Below, in pieces: positions 38,754 through 48,492 of a stretch of DNA of 64,000 bases (the first letter of the stretch is position 1; the number at the start of each line of letters is the position of its first letter). Origin of the DNA: Sphingosinicella sp. LHD-64 (lineage in GTDB: Bacteria; Pseudomonadota; Alphaproteobacteria; Sphingomonadales; Sphingomonadaceae); the NCBI RefSeq assembly GCF_031157375.1, contig NZ_JAVIFV010000001.1:992001-1056000 (forward strand), written 5' to 3'. The position numbers and the translations under genes are program-made. The notes under the pieces were generated by a model. That model saw only the letters and a list, made by a program, of their open reading frames with translations, was not told where the DNA came from and ran no database searches.

Positions 38754-40027
38754 CCCTCCAAGCGACGGCCTCGGGACCACTCCGGGGCCGGATCAAGGTC
38801 CCCGGCGACAAGTCGATCTCGCACCGCGCGCTGATCCTCGGCGGGCTGGCCGAGGGCGAGACGCGGATCGAAGGGCTGCTGGAAGGCGACGATGTGCTCG
38901 CCACAGCCGCGGCGGTGCGCGCGCTCGGCGCCGAGGTCGAGCGGACGGGCGAAGGCGCCTGGCGCGTGCGCGGCGGCCCCTGGACCTCGCCCGAAGCGCC
39001 CATCGACTGCGGCAATTCCGGCACCGGCGCGAGGCTGCTGATGGGCGCCGTCGCCGGCCGTCCGATCACTGCCACCTTCACCGGAGACGAGTCGCTGCGC
39101 AGCCGGCCGATGAAGCGGGTGACGGGGCCATTGGGCGAGATGGGCACGCGTTTCGAAGGCGGCGACAGGCTGCCGATCACCGTCCATGGCGGCGGGCTCG
39201 GCGGCATCGATTTCGAGAACGCCACCGCGTCGGCGCAGGTCAAATCGGCGATCCTGCTCGCCGGCCTCGGCAGCGCGGCCGATGTGATCGTGCGCGAGCC
39301 GCGCCCCAGCCGCGATCACAGCGAGAACATGCTTGCCGCATTCGGCTGCGAACTGACGCGCGACGGCGGCACCGTCCGGCTCGGCGCGCAGCGTGGCCTC
39401 AGGGGCACCGATGTCGTCGTCCCCGCCGACCCGTCCTCTGCCGCCTTCCCGCTGGTCGCCGGCCTGATCGTTCGGGGATCGGAGGTCACGGTCGAAGGGA
39501 TGCTGGTCAACCCGCTCCGCGCCGGGCTCTATGAAACGCTGATCGAAATGGGCGCAGACCTCAGGATCGAGAACCGCCGGGCCGTCAACGGCGAAGCGGT
39601 GGCGGACCTGACCGCCCGTGCCTCGCGACTGTATGGCGTCACCGTCCCGGCCGATCGCGCGCCCTCGATGATCGATGAATATCCGATCCTGGCCGTCGCA
39701 GCCGCCTTTGCCGAGGGCGAGACCGTGATGCACGGGCTCGGCGAGTTGCGGGTAAAGGAAAGCGATCGGCTGGCGGCGATCCTCGCCGGCCTCGCCGCCT
39801 GCGGCGTGGATGCTCGCGCCGACGGCGACACGCTGGTCGTCACAGGCGGTGCGCCGGCCGGCGGCGGACTGGTCACCACCCATGGCGATCATCGCATCGC
39901 AATGAGCTTCCTCATGCTCGGCCTCGCGGCACGCGACGCCGCCACCGTCGACGAACCGCACATGATCGCGACCAGCTTTCCCGGCTTCGTGCCGCTGATG
40001 CAGGGCCTGGGAGCGCGGATCGCATGA
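38750..40027 (+). CDS. aroA: 5-enolpyruvylshikimate-3-phosphate synthase
   Basis: 425 residues from ATG 38750 (ATGA with the mutase stop). It joins shikimate 3-phosphate and PEP. Motifs: [39 protein letters not shown] and [10 protein letters not shown]. In most Alphaproteobacteria aroA is next to cmk-rpsA; here it sits in an aromatic operon instead. Confidence 0.97.
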   Translation: MTLQATASGPLRGRIKVPGDKSISHRALILGGLAEGETRIEGLLEGDDVLATAAAVRALGAEVERTGEGAWRVRGGPWTSPEAPIDCGNSGTGARLLMGAVAGRPITATFTGDESLRSRPMKRVTGPLGEMGTRFEGGDRLPITVHGGGLGGIDFENATASAQVKSAILLAGLGSAADVIVREPRPSRDHSENMLAAFGCELTRDGGTVRLGAQRGLRGTDVVVPADPSSAAFPLVAGLIVRGSEVTVEGMLVNPLRAGLYETLIEMGADLRIENRRAVNGEAVADLTARASRLYGVTVPADRAPSMIDEYPILAVAAAFAEGETVMHGLGELRVKESDRLAAILAGLAACGVDARADGDTLVVTGGAPAGGGLVTTHGDHRIAMSFLMLGLAARDAATVDEPHMIATSFPGFVPLMQGLGARIA

Positions 40028-40575
40028 AGGTCGCCTATCAGGGCGTGCCCGGGGCGTTCAGTTGGGAGGCGTGCCGCACCTTCCTCCCCGAATGGACGCC
40101 AGTCCCCCGCGCCACCTTCGCCAATGTCATCAAGGCGGTACAGGCCGGCGCGGCCGGCCGCGGCATGCTGCCGGTGCGCAATTCCACCGCCGGCCCGGTG
40201 CCGGGCGTCGAGGACCTGATCCGCGAGAGCGGCCTGCTCATCGTCGGCCGCCACCGCCTGCCGATCCGGCTCCACCTGCTCGGCCTGCCGGACGCCGAGT
40301 TGGAAGGCATCGTGCGCGTCACCAGCCATCCGATGGCCCTCGCGCAATGCGTACGCTGGCGGGAGGAGGCCGGTGTGACGGCCGAGGACGCGCCGAACAC
40401 CGCGATGGCGGCCGAGGCTCTGGCCGAATCCGGCGATCCGGCGATCGGCGTCATCGCCTCGGAAGTGGCGGCGGAGGCCTATGGCCTTCGCATCCTCAAG
40501 CGCGATATTCAGGATCGCGAGGACAATGCCACCACCTTCTGCGTGGTCGCGCGCGATGACGGGGAACAGCCGTGA
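40024..40575 (+). CDS. pheA: prephenate dehydratase without ACT domain
   Basis: 183 residues: only the periplasmic-binding-like dehydratase domain ([48 protein letters not shown]). The TTF catalytic motif is present. Usual enzymes are ~280 residues because of an ACT domain (with GALV and ESRP motifs) that gives phenylalanine inhibition; here the protein ends about ten residues after TTFCVV. Coupled to aroA (ATGA) and aroC (GTGA). Confidence 0.93.
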   Translation: MKVAYQGVPGAFSWEACRTFLPEWTPVPRATFANVIKAVQAGAAGRGMLPVRNSTAGPVPGVEDLIRESGLLIVGRHRLPIRLHLLGLPDAELEGIVRVTSHPMALAQCVRWREEAGVTAEDAPNTAMAAEALAESGDPAIGVIASEVAAEAYGLRILKRDIQDREDNATTFCVVARDDGEQP

Positions 40576-41648
40576 GCGTCAACAGCTTCGGACGGGTGCT
40601 GCGCTTTTCGACTTGGGGTGAGAGCCACGGGCCGGCGATCGGCGCCCTCGTTGATGGCTGCCCGCCCGCGCTTACCCTGAGCGAAGCGGACATCCAACCG
40701 TGGCTCGACAAAAGGCGGCCCGGCCAGTCACGCTTCACCACCCAGCGCCGCGAGCCGGACGAGGTGCGCATCCTCTCCGGTACCTTCGAGGGGCGGACGA
40801 CCGGCACGCCGGTCAGCCTGATGATCGACAATGTCGACCAGCGCTCCAAGGACTATTCGGAGGTCAGCCAGGCCTACCGGCCGGGCCATGCCGACTACAC
40901 CTATGACGCCAAATACGGCCTGCGCGACTGGCGCGGAGGCGGGCGCAGCTCGGCGCGCGAGACGGCGGCGCGAGTCGCGGCCGGAGCGGTGGCACGGCTG
41001 ATCATACCAGATGTCAATATAAGTGCCTATGTCGTTGAGATTGGAGGCGATGCTGTCGACCCGATGTCCTTCGACAACGCGGCAATCGACGCCAATCCCT
41101 TTTTCTGTCCGGACCCGATCGCGGCGGCACGCTGGGAGGGGCTGGTCGACAACGCGCGCAAGGCCGGCAGTTCGCTGGGCGCCGTCGTCGAATGCGTCGC
41201 GACCGGTGTTCCCGCCGGCTGGGGTGCCCCGGTCTACGGCAAGCTCGACGCGGATCTCGCGGCAGCGATGATGTCGATCAACGCCGCGAAGGGCGTCGAG
41301 ATCGGCGACGGCTTCGCGGCCGCGCGCCTGTCCGGGGAGGCCAATGCCGACGAGATGCGCGCCGGCCCGGACGGCAGGCCGGTCTTCCTCAGCAACCATG
41401 CCGGCGGCATCCTCGGCGGCATTTCGAGCGGGCAGCCGGTGTTGCTGCGGGTCGCCTTCAAACCGACCTCGTCGATCCTGACGCCGCGGCGGACGATCGA
41501 TCGCGACGGCAACGAGACGGAGATCCTCACGAAAGGGCGCCACGATCCCTGCGTCGGCATTCGCGGCGTGCCGGTGGTCGAGGCGATGATGGCGCTTGTG
41601 CTGGCCGACCACAAACTGCTCCACCGCGCCCAGTGCGGGGACGGATGA
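40572..41648 (+). CDS. aroC: chorismate synthase
   Basis: 358 residues from a GTG that overlaps the pheA stop. FMN-dependent last step of the common aromatic pathway. Signatures: [50 protein letters not shown] and [17 protein letters not shown]. Complete length. Confidence 0.98.
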   Translation: MSVNSFGRVLRFSTWGESHGPAIGALVDGCPPALTLSEADIQPWLDKRRPGQSRFTTQRREPDEVRILSGTFEGRTTGTPVSLMIDNVDQRSKDYSEVSQAYRPGHADYTYDAKYGLRDWRGGGRSSARETAARVAAGAVARLIIPDVNISAYVVEIGGDAVDPMSFDNAAIDANPFFCPDPIAAARWEGLVDNARKAGSSLGAVVECVATGVPAGWGAPVYGKLDADLAAAMMSINAAKGVEIGDGFAAARLSGEANADEMRAGPDGRPVFLSNHAGGILGGISSGQPVLLRVAFKPTSSILTPRRTIDRDGNETEILTKGRHDPCVGIRGVPVVEAMMALVLADHKLLHRAQCGDG

Positions 41649-42733
41649 TGCGACGGATCGACGTCGCGCTCGGCGACCGCTCCTATCCGATCCTGATCGA
41701 ATCGGGCCTGCTCGGCCGCGCCGACGAGGTGCTCGGACCTTTCGTGCGCGGCGACCGGATCGTGGTCGTGACCGACGAGAATGTCTGGGCCGCCCGAGGC
41801 GCAAAGCTCGATGCCGGCGCGGAGATCGTGCCGATCGTCCTGCCCGCTGGCGAGGCGACCAAGAGCTGGGGTCAGCTTGCAGCTTTGCTCGACAAGCTGT
41901 TGGAACTAGCTGTCGAACGCTCCGACCATATCGTCGCTTTCGGCGGCGGTGTGATCGGCGATCTGGTCGGTTTCGCCGCCGCGATCCTGAAGCGCGGCTG
42001 TGGCTTCGTGCAGATCCCGACCACCCTGCTCGCCCAGGTCGACAGTTCGGTCGGCGGCAAGACCGCGATCAATGTCCCCGCCGGCAAGAACCTCGTCGGC
42101 GCTTTCCACCAGCCGTCGCTGGTGCTGATCGACCCCGATTGCCTCGACACGCTACCGCCGCGCGAGGTGCGCGCCGGCTATGCCGAGGTGGTGAAATACG
42201 GCCTGATCGGCGACCCCGGTTTCTTCGACTGGTGCGAGGCGAACGGCGCGGCCCTGCTCGCCGGCGACGCCGCGGCGCGCACCCAAGCCATCGCCGTCAG
42301 CGTCGCGGCCAAGGCGGCCATCGTCGGCGAGGACGAACGCGAGACCAGCGGGCGTCGCGCTTTGCTCAATCTCGGCCATACCTTCGGCCATGCGTTGGAG
42401 GCGGAAACCGGATTCTCGGACCGGCTGCTCCATGGCGAGGGCGTGGCGGCCGGCATGGCCCTCGCCTTCCGCTTCTCCGCCGAACGCGGGCTGTGCCCGC
42501 CCGAAGATGCCGACCGGACGGCGAATGTGCTGGCCGAAGCCGGGCTGCCGACCACGCTCGCCGGGGCCGGAGTGGCAGCCGACGGCGCGCGGCTGACCGC
42601 GCACATGCTCCACGACAAGAAGGCGTCGGGCGGCACCCTGCCCTTCATCCTCGCGCGCGGCATCGGCCGGGCGTTTGTCGACAAGAGTGTCGACCTCGCC
42701 GACGTCGCGGCCTTCCTCGACCGGCAGCCATGA
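41645..42733 (+). CDS. aroB: 3-dehydroquinate synthase
   Basis: 362 residues from ATG 41645, within the aroC stop (ATGA). It cyclises DAHP to dehydroquinate with NAD and a metal. Motifs: [46 protein letters not shown], and the metal residues in [12 protein letters not shown] and [11 protein letters not shown]. Unlike the frequent aroK-aroB pairing, there is no shikimate kinase beside it. Confidence 0.97.
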   Translation: MMRRIDVALGDRSYPILIESGLLGRADEVLGPFVRGDRIVVVTDENVWAARGAKLDAGAEIVPIVLPAGEATKSWGQLAALLDKLLELAVERSDHIVAFGGGVIGDLVGFAAAILKRGCGFVQIPTTLLAQVDSSVGGKTAINVPAGKNLVGAFHQPSLVLIDPDCLDTLPPREVRAGYAEVVKYGLIGDPGFFDWCEANGAALLAGDAAARTQAIAVSVAAKAAIVGEDERETSGRRALLNLGHTFGHALEAETGFSDRLLHGEGVAAGMALAFRFSAERGLCPPEDADRTANVLAEAGLPTTLAGAGVAADGARLTAHMLHDKKASGGTLPFILARGIGRAFVDKSVDLADVAAFLDRQP

Positions 42734-43515
42734 AGCCCTGGGCCGAGGTGATCGGCGATCCGGTCGCCCAGTCCCGCTCGCCCGCCATCCACGGCGCCTG
42801 GCTGGCCGAAGCGCGGATCGACGCCGCCTATCACGCGACGCAGGTGAAGCCGGACGAACTGGCCGACTTCTTCGCCAGCCGCCGCGACAACCCGTTCTGG
42901 CGCGGCTGCAACGTGACCGCGCCGCTGAAGCAGGCGGTCGTACCTTTTCTCAACCATCTCGACCCGGCGGTGGAGCGGATCGGCGCGGTGAATTGCATCG
43001 TTCCCGGAACAGCTGGCCTCACCGGCTACAACACCGATGTGGACGGCGTGTTCGCGGCGCTGGAAGGCGTCGACCTTCGGGGCGAGATTGCGACGATGAT
43101 CGGCTCCGGCGGCGCGGCTCGCGCCGGTTTCTACGCTCTGACGGAGTTTGGCGCGCAGGTGCGCATTCTCGCGCGCAGTCCCGACAAGGCGCGAGCGCTG
43201 GGCAACGTCGACACCTTCCCCTTCGATGGGGCATATGAGGCGATGGCCGGCGCGGCGGCGATCGTGAACGCCTCCACGCTCGGCATGGCCCAGGCCGATC
43301 CCATGCCCGACGACCTGCTGGCCGCGTTGGACGCCGCCGCGCCCGGCGCACTCGTCTTCGACATGGTCTACCACCCCGAGGAAACCGCCCTCCTCGCCGC
43401 CGCCCGCGCCCGCGGGCTTCGCACCGTCGGCGGCCTCGTCATGCTGGAGGGCCAGGGCCGGCGCGCCTTCCGGCTGTTCTTCGGTGGATTGACGCCGTCG
43501 GGTGAGGCCGCCTAA
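42730..43515 (+). CDS. aroE: shikimate 5-dehydrogenase
   Basis: 261 residues. It reduces 3-dehydroshikimate with NADPH. Substrate-binding [11 protein letters not shown], the catalytic Lys in [10 protein letters not shown] (commonly NVTIPHK), NTDVDG and the cofactor loop GSGGAARA are visible. Its ATG overlaps the aroB stop. Its 3' end contains the candidate promoter of the next, Trp-controlled unit. Confidence 0.93.
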   Translation: MKPWAEVIGDPVAQSRSPAIHGAWLAEARIDAAYHATQVKPDELADFFASRRDNPFWRGCNVTAPLKQAVVPFLNHLDPAVERIGAVNCIVPGTAGLTGYNTDVDGVFAALEGVDLRGEIATMIGSGGAARAGFYALTEFGAQVRILARSPDKARALGNVDTFPFDGAYEAMAGAAAIVNASTLGMAQADPMPDDLLAALDAAAPGALVFDMVYHPEETALLAAARARGLRTVGGLVMLEGQGRRAFRLFFGGLTPSGEAA

Positions 43516-43517
43516 AC
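43489..43517 (+). promoter_or_regulatory. candidate promoter of the Trp-attenuated operon
   Basis: TTGACG (43489-43494), 17-base spacer, CTAAAC (43512-43517), overlapping the aroE stop codon. A start point seven bases on would fall at or one base before the leader ATG, so the leader may be translated from a nearly leaderless RNA. Confidence 0.45.
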
Positions 43518-43524
43518 AGGATCG

Positions 43525-43626
43525 ATGACCGACGGGTTTTCCCTGCCGACCTCCTCGCACGCGGCCGCATGGTGGCGCTGGCAGGCGATATGCGCGCCCG
43601 TCTGGCGATGGTCGAGCTCGCTCTAG
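43525..43626 (+). CDS. tryptophan leader peptide (trpL-like)
   Basis: A 33-residue frame with five Trp: residues 16-19 are WWRW and 27-29 are WRW, ending WSSSL. Trp is the rarest residue, and five in 14 positions is far above chance. It is 10 bases after aroE and followed at once by a terminator, then DAHP synthase, trpE and trpG. This is a textbook trp attenuator; the first cluster of Trp codons would be the stalling site. Confidence 0.92.
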   Translation: MTDGFSLPTSSHAAAWWRWQAICAPVWRWSSSL

Positions 43627-43657
43627 GCGAGACTCCCCTTCAAACAGACCCGACGGG

Positions 43658-43682
43658 CCCGCCTTCTGGCGGGTCTTTTTTT
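43658..43682 (+). terminator. trp attenuator terminator
   Basis: CCCGCC pairs with GGCGGG around TTCT and runs into TCTTTTTTT. An alternative pairing, AGACCCG (43646-43652) with CGGGTCT (43670-43676), shares the 3' arm and could compete with it. Confidence 0.9.
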
Positions 43683-43710
43683 GCCCACCGCACCTGAAAG
43701 CCATGTTCCG

Positions 43711-44727
43711 ATGATCATCGTCCTCAAGCCCGACGCCCCGGCCGAAACCGCCGACGCTCTGCTCAAACAGATTGCCGACAAGGGCCTGCAACCCCTTCAT
43801 TTGCCTGGCACGGAGCGTGTCGTGCTCGGCGCGCTCGGCGACGAGCGGGTGCTCGCCGAGCTGCGGCTGGAAAGCCATCCGCATGTCGAGTCGGTGAAGC
43901 CGATCCTCCAGCCCTACAAACTGGTCAGCCGCGAGCTGCACCCGCACGACACGATCGTGAAGATCGGCAATCTCGCCATCGGCGGGCGCGGCTTCGCCGT
44001 CATCGCCGGCCCCTGCGCGGTCGAGACGCCCGAGCAGATGCGCAATACCGCCGAGGCGGTGAAGGCCGCGGGCGCGCAGGCGCTGCGGGCCGGCGCCTAC
44101 AAGCCGCGCACCAGCCCCTACGGCTTTCGCGGCCACGGCCCGGAGGGGCTGAAGATCCTGCGCGAGGTCGGCGACGAACTCGGCCTGCCGGTCGTCACCG
44201 AGGTGATGGACACCGCTGACGTCGACATCGTCGCCGAACATGCCGACGCGCTCCAGATCGGCGCGCGCAACATGCAGAATTTCGCGCTGCTCCGCGTGGT
44301 CGGGCGGGCGGGCAAGCCGGTGCTGCTGAAGCGCGGGCTCTCCGCCAAGATCGAGGAACTGCTGCTGGCGGCCGAATATCTCCTCGCTGAGGGCAACGAC
44401 CAGGTCGTGCTCTGCGAGCGCGGCATCCGCACCTTCGAGACCGCGACCCGCAACACGCTCGATCTCAACGCCATCCCCTATATCAAGCAGAAGACCCATC
44501 TGCCGGTGGTCGTCGATCCCAGCCACGGCACCGGCATCCGCGACCTCGTCACGCCGATGGCGCTCGCGGCGGCCGCCTGCGGGGCGGATGGCATCCTCGT
44601 CGAGGTCCACGAGAACCCGGCCGCCGCGCTCTCCGACGGCGCCCAGTCGCTCTATCCCGACCAGTTCGAGGATCTGATGGGGCAGCTCCGCCGCGTCGCC
44701 ACCGCCGTCGGCCGGGAGGTCGCATGA
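43711..44727 (+). CDS. aroF: 3-deoxy-7-phosphoheptulonate (DAHP) synthase, type I-beta
   Basis: 338 residues from ATG 43711. First step of the aromatic pathway (PEP + erythrose 4-phosphate). Residues 1-~70 are the ferredoxin-like regulatory domain of the Thermotoga-type enzyme. The barrel shows [34 protein letters not shown] and [14 protein letters not shown]. Alphaproteobacteria mostly use the unrelated type II enzyme, so this copy is unusual here. Attenuation by Trp codons upstream makes it the Trp-controlled isozyme by context. Confidence 0.94.
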   Translation: MIIVLKPDAPAETADALLKQIADKGLQPLHLPGTERVVLGALGDERVLAELRLESHPHVESVKPILQPYKLVSRELHPHDTIVKIGNLAIGGRGFAVIAGPCAVETPEQMRNTAEAVKAAGAQALRAGAYKPRTSPYGFRGHGPEGLKILREVGDELGLPVVTEVMDTADVDIVAEHADALQIGARNMQNFALLRVVGRAGKPVLLKRGLSAKIEELLLAAEYLLAEGNDQVVLCERGIRTFETATRNTLDLNAIPYIKQKTHLPVVVDPSHGTGIRDLVTPMALAAAACGADGILVEVHENPAAALSDGAQSLYPDQFEDLMGQLRRVATAVGREVA

Positions 44728-46298
44728 TCCCGACCCTTCCGAAAGCCGGCGAGGCGCTGACCCTGCAGCGCAGCCTGCCCGGCAAATATGATCCGCTCGA
44801 CCTTTATGCCGCGCTGACCGACGGCGGCGGGCGCGCCGACACCATGCTGTTCGAGACGCGCGGCCAGGCGCTGATCCTGGAGCGCGCGGCGCTGCGTGCC
44901 GAATGCCGCGGCCTGGAGGTGACGGTCACCGCCCTCACCCATGGCGGCCGGCAGGTGCTGGCGACGATCGCGGGAGAGCTGGCGGACCATGTCGACACGG
45001 CATCGAACGATGAGGTCGTTTTGCGGTTCGAGCGCTGCACCGACGACGACGATGCGGTGCGCCTCGCCGCCCCCTCCCCGCTTGACGTGCTGCGCGCGCT
45101 CAGCGTTCGCCGGATGTCCCTGTCCCCGGAGGAGCCCTTCGCCCTGCTCGCCGCCGGCATCATCGCCTTCGACCATGTCGAGATGTTCGAGTCGCTCCCT
45201 GACGGGCAGGAGGACCCGCTCGGTTTCCCGAACTATCTGTTCTGGCTCGCTGAATCGCTGGTCGTCGTCCAGCCGGGCGGCGAAGCGCGGATCGTCTGCG
45301 CGGCCTTCGGGTCGGACGATCCGGCCGAGGCGCGGCGCTCGCACGGCACCGCGATGCAACGCCTTTCCGACCTCGTCGAGCGCTGCCGACGCCCGGCCCG
45401 GATCGCCGATCCGGCGCCGGCGGATGTGACCGTCGACCCCGAAACCGACCTCTCCGACACCGCCTATGCCGCGGTCATCGAGCGGGCGAAGGCGCATATC
45501 GTCGCGGGTGACGTCTACCAGATCGTCCCGTCGCGTACCTTCCGGGTGCCCTGTTCCGATCCACTCGGCGCCTTCGCGCGAGCGCGGCGGATCGACCCCA
45601 GCCCCTACATGTTCTTCGTCTCGGCCGAGGACCAGTTGCTGTTCGGCGCCTCACCCGAAACCTCGGTGCGGGTGCTGAAGAAGGACGGCGCACCCGTCGT
45701 CGAGATCAAGCCGATCGCCGGGACCCGCCCGCGCGGCGCCCATGCCGACATCGACGACAAGCTGGAGGTCGATCTGCGCCTCGACGACAAGGAGATGGCC
45801 GAGCACATGATGCTCGTCGATCTGGCGCGGAACGATGTCGCCCGTGTCAGCGCGCCCGGCACGCGGCGAGTGGCCCGCCTGCTCAGCGTCGAGCGCTATG
45901 CGCGGGTGATGCATCTCGTTTCGTCGGTGCAGGGGCGGCTGGCCGACGGTTTCGACGCCCTCACGGCGCTCCAGGCCGGCCTCAACGTCGGCACGCTATC
46001 GGGCGCGCCGAAGCTCAGGGCCACCGAATTGCTGCGCACGCTCGAGGCAACCCGCCGCGGCGCCTATGGCGGCGCGATCGGCTGGATCTCGGGCAATGGC
46101 GAAATGGACACCGGCGTCGTCATCCGCTCCGCCGTGGTCAAGGACGGCACCGCTTATGTCCGTGCCGGAGCTGGTGTGGTCTTCGATTCCGATCCGATGA
46201 AGGAGGCGGACGAATCGCGGCGCAAGGCCTCGGCCGTCCTGTCCGCCATCGCGGCAGCCGAAGCGGCGATCCCAGCACGACAGGAGGCGGCGGAATGA
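44724..46298 (+). CDS. trpE: anthranilate synthase component I
   Basis: 524 residues, overlapping the DAHP synthase stop (ATGA). Chorismate-binding motifs: [57 protein letters not shown] and [11 protein letters not shown]. The sequence style, especially residues ~260-310, recalls enteric TrpE. The tryptophan feedback motif LLES of enteric TrpE aligns by position with LFET (residues 42-45), so feedback may be changed. trpDCFBA are not in the window. Confidence 0.95.
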   Translation: MIPTLPKAGEALTLQRSLPGKYDPLDLYAALTDGGGRADTMLFETRGQALILERAALRAECRGLEVTVTALTHGGRQVLATIAGELADHVDTASNDEVVLRFERCTDDDDAVRLAAPSPLDVLRALSVRRMSLSPEEPFALLAAGIIAFDHVEMFESLPDGQEDPLGFPNYLFWLAESLVVVQPGGEARIVCAAFGSDDPAEARRSHGTAMQRLSDLVERCRRPARIADPAPADVTVDPETDLSDTAYAAVIERAKAHIVAGDVYQIVPSRTFRVPCSDPLGAFARARRIDPSPYMFFVSAEDQLLFGASPETSVRVLKKDGAPVVEIKPIAGTRPRGAHADIDDKLEVDLRLDDKEMAEHMMLVDLARNDVARVSAPGTRRVARLLSVERYARVMHLVSSVQGRLADGFDALTALQAGLNVGTLSGAPKLRATELLRTLEATRRGAYGGAIGWISGNGEMDTGVVIRSAVVKDGTAYVRAGAGVVFDSDPMKEADESRRKASAVLSAIAAAEAAIPARQEAAE

Positions 46299-46867
46299 TC
46301 CTGATGATCGACAATCGCGACAGCTTCACCTTCAACCTGGTCGAGGCGTTCGAACGGCTCGGCGAGACCGTGACGGTGCTCCGCAACAGCATCGGCGTCG
46401 ATGCCGCGCTGATACGGGCGGAGGCGGAAAACGCACTGATCGTGCTGTCGCCCGGACCGGGGCGGCCGGAAGATGCCGGCTGCTGCCTCGAGCTGATCGC
46501 CAGGGCGAAAGGCCGCGCCCCGGTGCTTGGCGTCTGTCTCGGCCATCAGGCGATCGTTCACGAAGCGGGCGGTACCGTGGTTGGCGCCCACGCCATCGTC
46601 CACGGCAAAGCCTCGGTGATCACCCATGACGGAACCGGACCGTTCGAGGGGCTACCCAATCCCCTGCGCGTCGGACGCTACCACTCGCTCTGCACGCCGA
46701 GCCCGCCCGCCCGCTTCCGCGTCCATGGCGAAATCGACGGCATGGCGATGGCGATCAGCGACCCCGAGGCCCGGCAATATGGCGTCCAGTTCCACCCGGA
46801 ATCGATCCTGACCCCGCATGGCGATCACCTGCTGCACAATATCGTGCGGTTGGCCGTCGCGCCCTAG
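46295..46867 (+). CDS. trpG: anthranilate synthase component II (glutamine amidotransferase)
   Basis: 190 residues, coupled to trpE (ATGA). Class I amidotransferase: Cys in GVCLGHQAI, oxyanion SPGPGRPED, and His/Glu in GVQFHPESILT. It hands ammonia to TrpE. It is not fused to TrpD. It ends just before a REP-like repeat that could terminate the operon. Confidence 0.96.
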   Translation: MILMIDNRDSFTFNLVEAFERLGETVTVLRNSIGVDAALIRAEAENALIVLSPGPGRPEDAGCCLELIARAKGRAPVLGVCLGHQAIVHEAGGTVVGAHAIVHGKASVITHDGTGPFEGLPNPLRVGRYHSLCTPSPPARFRVHGEIDGMAMAISDPEARQYGVQFHPESILTPHGDHLLHNIVRLAVAP

Positions 46868-46868
46868 C

Positions 46869-46955
46869 CGTCATTCCAGCGAAAGCTGGAATCTCGCTTT
46901 TCTTGAAACTGGCGGCCGAAAGGCAGGGAGATTCCGGCTTTCGCTGGAATGACGG
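46869..46955. repeat. REP-like palindromic repeat pair
   Basis: ATTCCAGC-gaaa-GCTGGAAT and ATTCCGGC-tttc-GCTGGAAT in a ~87-bp unit whose ends (CGTCATT and AATGACG) are inverted. It lies between trpG and the hisN-like gene. Confidence 0.75.
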
Positions 46956-46992
46956 GTTTCGTCATCGGGAGCGGCGCTTTAGTCATCCGTGA

Positions 46993-47760
46993 ATGTCGAG
47001 CGATTCCCTTTCCGACTATGCCGCCTTCGCCGCCGAGCTGGCGGATGCCGCGCGCGCGGCGATCGCCGTCGCCTCGCGCGACGCGGACGACAAGGGCGGC
47101 GGCGCCTTCGACCCCGTTACGGAGGCCGACCGGGCGGCGGAGCGGGCGATGCGCGCGCTGATCGGGGCGCGCTATCCGGACCATGGCATTGCCGGCGAGG
47201 AATATGGCGTGGTGCGCGGCGACGCGCGCTTCGTCTGGAGCCTCGATCCGATCGACGGCACCCGGTCCTTCATCTGCGGCCTGCCGAGCTGGACGACCCT
47301 GATCGCCCTGGTCGAGGAAGGTGCCGCGACGGTCGGCCTGATCGACGCGCCGGCACTCGATGAACGCTATTCCGGCTTCGGCCGGATGGCGCGGCTCAAC
47401 GGCGAGGCGCTGGCGACGAGCGGCTGCGCGACGCTGGCAGAGGCCCGCTTCTCGACCACCGACCCCTATCTCTTCGCCGGCGCCGAAGCGGAGGGGTTCG
47501 AGCGGCTCCGCCGCGCCACCCGCGTCGCGCGCTATGGGCTCGATGCCTATGCCTATGCACGCGTGGCGGCGGGCGGGCTCGACCTGGTGGTGGAATCCGG
47601 GCTGAAGCCGCACGACTACAACGCGCTGGGCCCGGTGGTCCGCGGCGCGGGCGGCTTTTTCGGCAATTGGGAAGGCGGCGACGACCTGTCCGCCGGTCGG
47701 GTGGTCGCGGCCGCATCCGAGCGGCTCTTCGAGGACGCTGTGGCTTTGTTGCAAGACTGA
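46993..47760 (+). CDS. hisN: inositol monophosphatase-family phosphatase, probable histidinol-phosphatase (HisN)
   Basis: 255 residues. Metal-binding motifs of the family: GEE (68-70), DPIDGT (85-90) and the C-terminal PHDYNALGPVV, where the usual W-D is H-D. HisN-type members remove phosphate from histidinol phosphate. The his operon opposite has a HisB with no phosphatase domain, so this enzyme would complete the pathway; that context is the reason for the symbol. It is convergent with hisIE, with a REP-like repeat between. Confidence 0.75.
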   Translation: MSSDSLSDYAAFAAELADAARAAIAVASRDADDKGGGAFDPVTEADRAAERAMRALIGARYPDHGIAGEEYGVVRGDARFVWSLDPIDGTRSFICGLPSWTTLIALVEEGAATVGLIDAPALDERYSGFGRMARLNGEALATSGCATLAEARFSTTDPYLFAGAEAEGFERLRRATRVARYGLDAYAYARVAAGGLDLVVESGLKPHDYNALGPVVRGAGGFFGNWEGGDDLSAGRVVAAASERLFEDAVALLQD

Positions 47761-47761
47761 T

Positions 47762-47850
47762 CGTCATGCCGGACTTGATCCGGCATCCACCTGTTCTTGT
47801 CGGAGGCTCGCAGAAAAAAGGTGGACCCCGGATCAAGTCCGGGGTGACGA
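47762..47850. repeat. REP-like palindromic repeat pair
   Basis: ATGCCGGA-cttga-TCCGGCAT and a matching ACCCCGGA-tcaag-TCCGGGGT, with the outer sequences CGTCAT.. / ..TGACG inverted. It lies between the 3' ends of hisN and hisIE and could work as a two-way terminator. Confidence 0.75.
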
Positions 47851-47856
47851 AAGGGG

Positions 47857-48492
47857 TCAGCCCTCGTGTCGCTCCGCCAGCACCTTGGCGACATCCTCCC
47901 AGCCGAACGCCCGCGCTTCCATCAGCACGGTCAGGTGATAGACGAGATCCGCGGTTTCCGAGATGCAGGCGGCGCGGTCCCGCGACACCGCGGCGAGCGC
48001 GACCTCCACTCCCTCCTCGCCCACCTTCTGGGCGATGCGGTCCGGTCCCTCAGCCAGCAACCGCGCGGTATAGCTCGACTCCGCCGGCGCTCCCCGGCGC
48101 GCCTCGACGATCCGCGCGAGCAAGCCCAGCCAGCCGACGCCATTTGGCCCGGTCTCGCTGAAGCAGCTCAATGTGCCCAAATGGCAGGTCGATCCGGCCG
48201 GCTCGGCGAGGACCAGCAACGCATCCTCATCGCAATCGGCGCGGACGGCGACGAGGGCGAGCGTGTTGCCGGACGTCTCGCCCTTGCGCCACAGGCGATC
48301 CTTCGACCGGCTGAAGAAGGTGACGAAGCCGCTCTCCAGCGTCGTAGCGAGCGCTTCGGCGTTCATATAGCCGAGCATCAGCACCTGCGCGGTTGCGGAA
48401 TCCTGCACGACGGCCGGGATCAGCCCGTCGCCCTTCGCCCAGGCGAGGCCGGCGATGTCGGCCGGCGTCAGCGGCGCATTTCGATCCCGCAT
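47857..48492 (-). CDS. hisIE: phosphoribosyl-AMP cyclohydrolase / phosphoribosyl-ATP pyrophosphatase (fused HisIE)
   Basis: 211 residues. Residues ~18-115 are HisI ([40 protein letters not shown]), and ~120-205 are HisE ([25 protein letters not shown]). Alphaproteobacteria usually keep hisI and hisE separate; the fused form is typical of enteric and Bacteroidetes operons. It overlaps the end of hisF by 25 bases and closes the operon. Confidence 0.96.
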   Translation of the reverse strand: MRDRNAPLTPADIAGLAWAKGDGLIPAVVQDSATAQVLMLGYMNAEALATTLESGFVTFFSRSKDRLWRKGETSGNTLALVAVRADCDEDALLVLAEPAGSTCHLGTLSCFSETGPNGVGWLGLLARIVEARRGAPAESSYTARLLAEGPDRIAQKVGEEGVEVALAAVSRDRAACISETADLVYHLTVLMEARAFGWEDVAKVLAERHEG

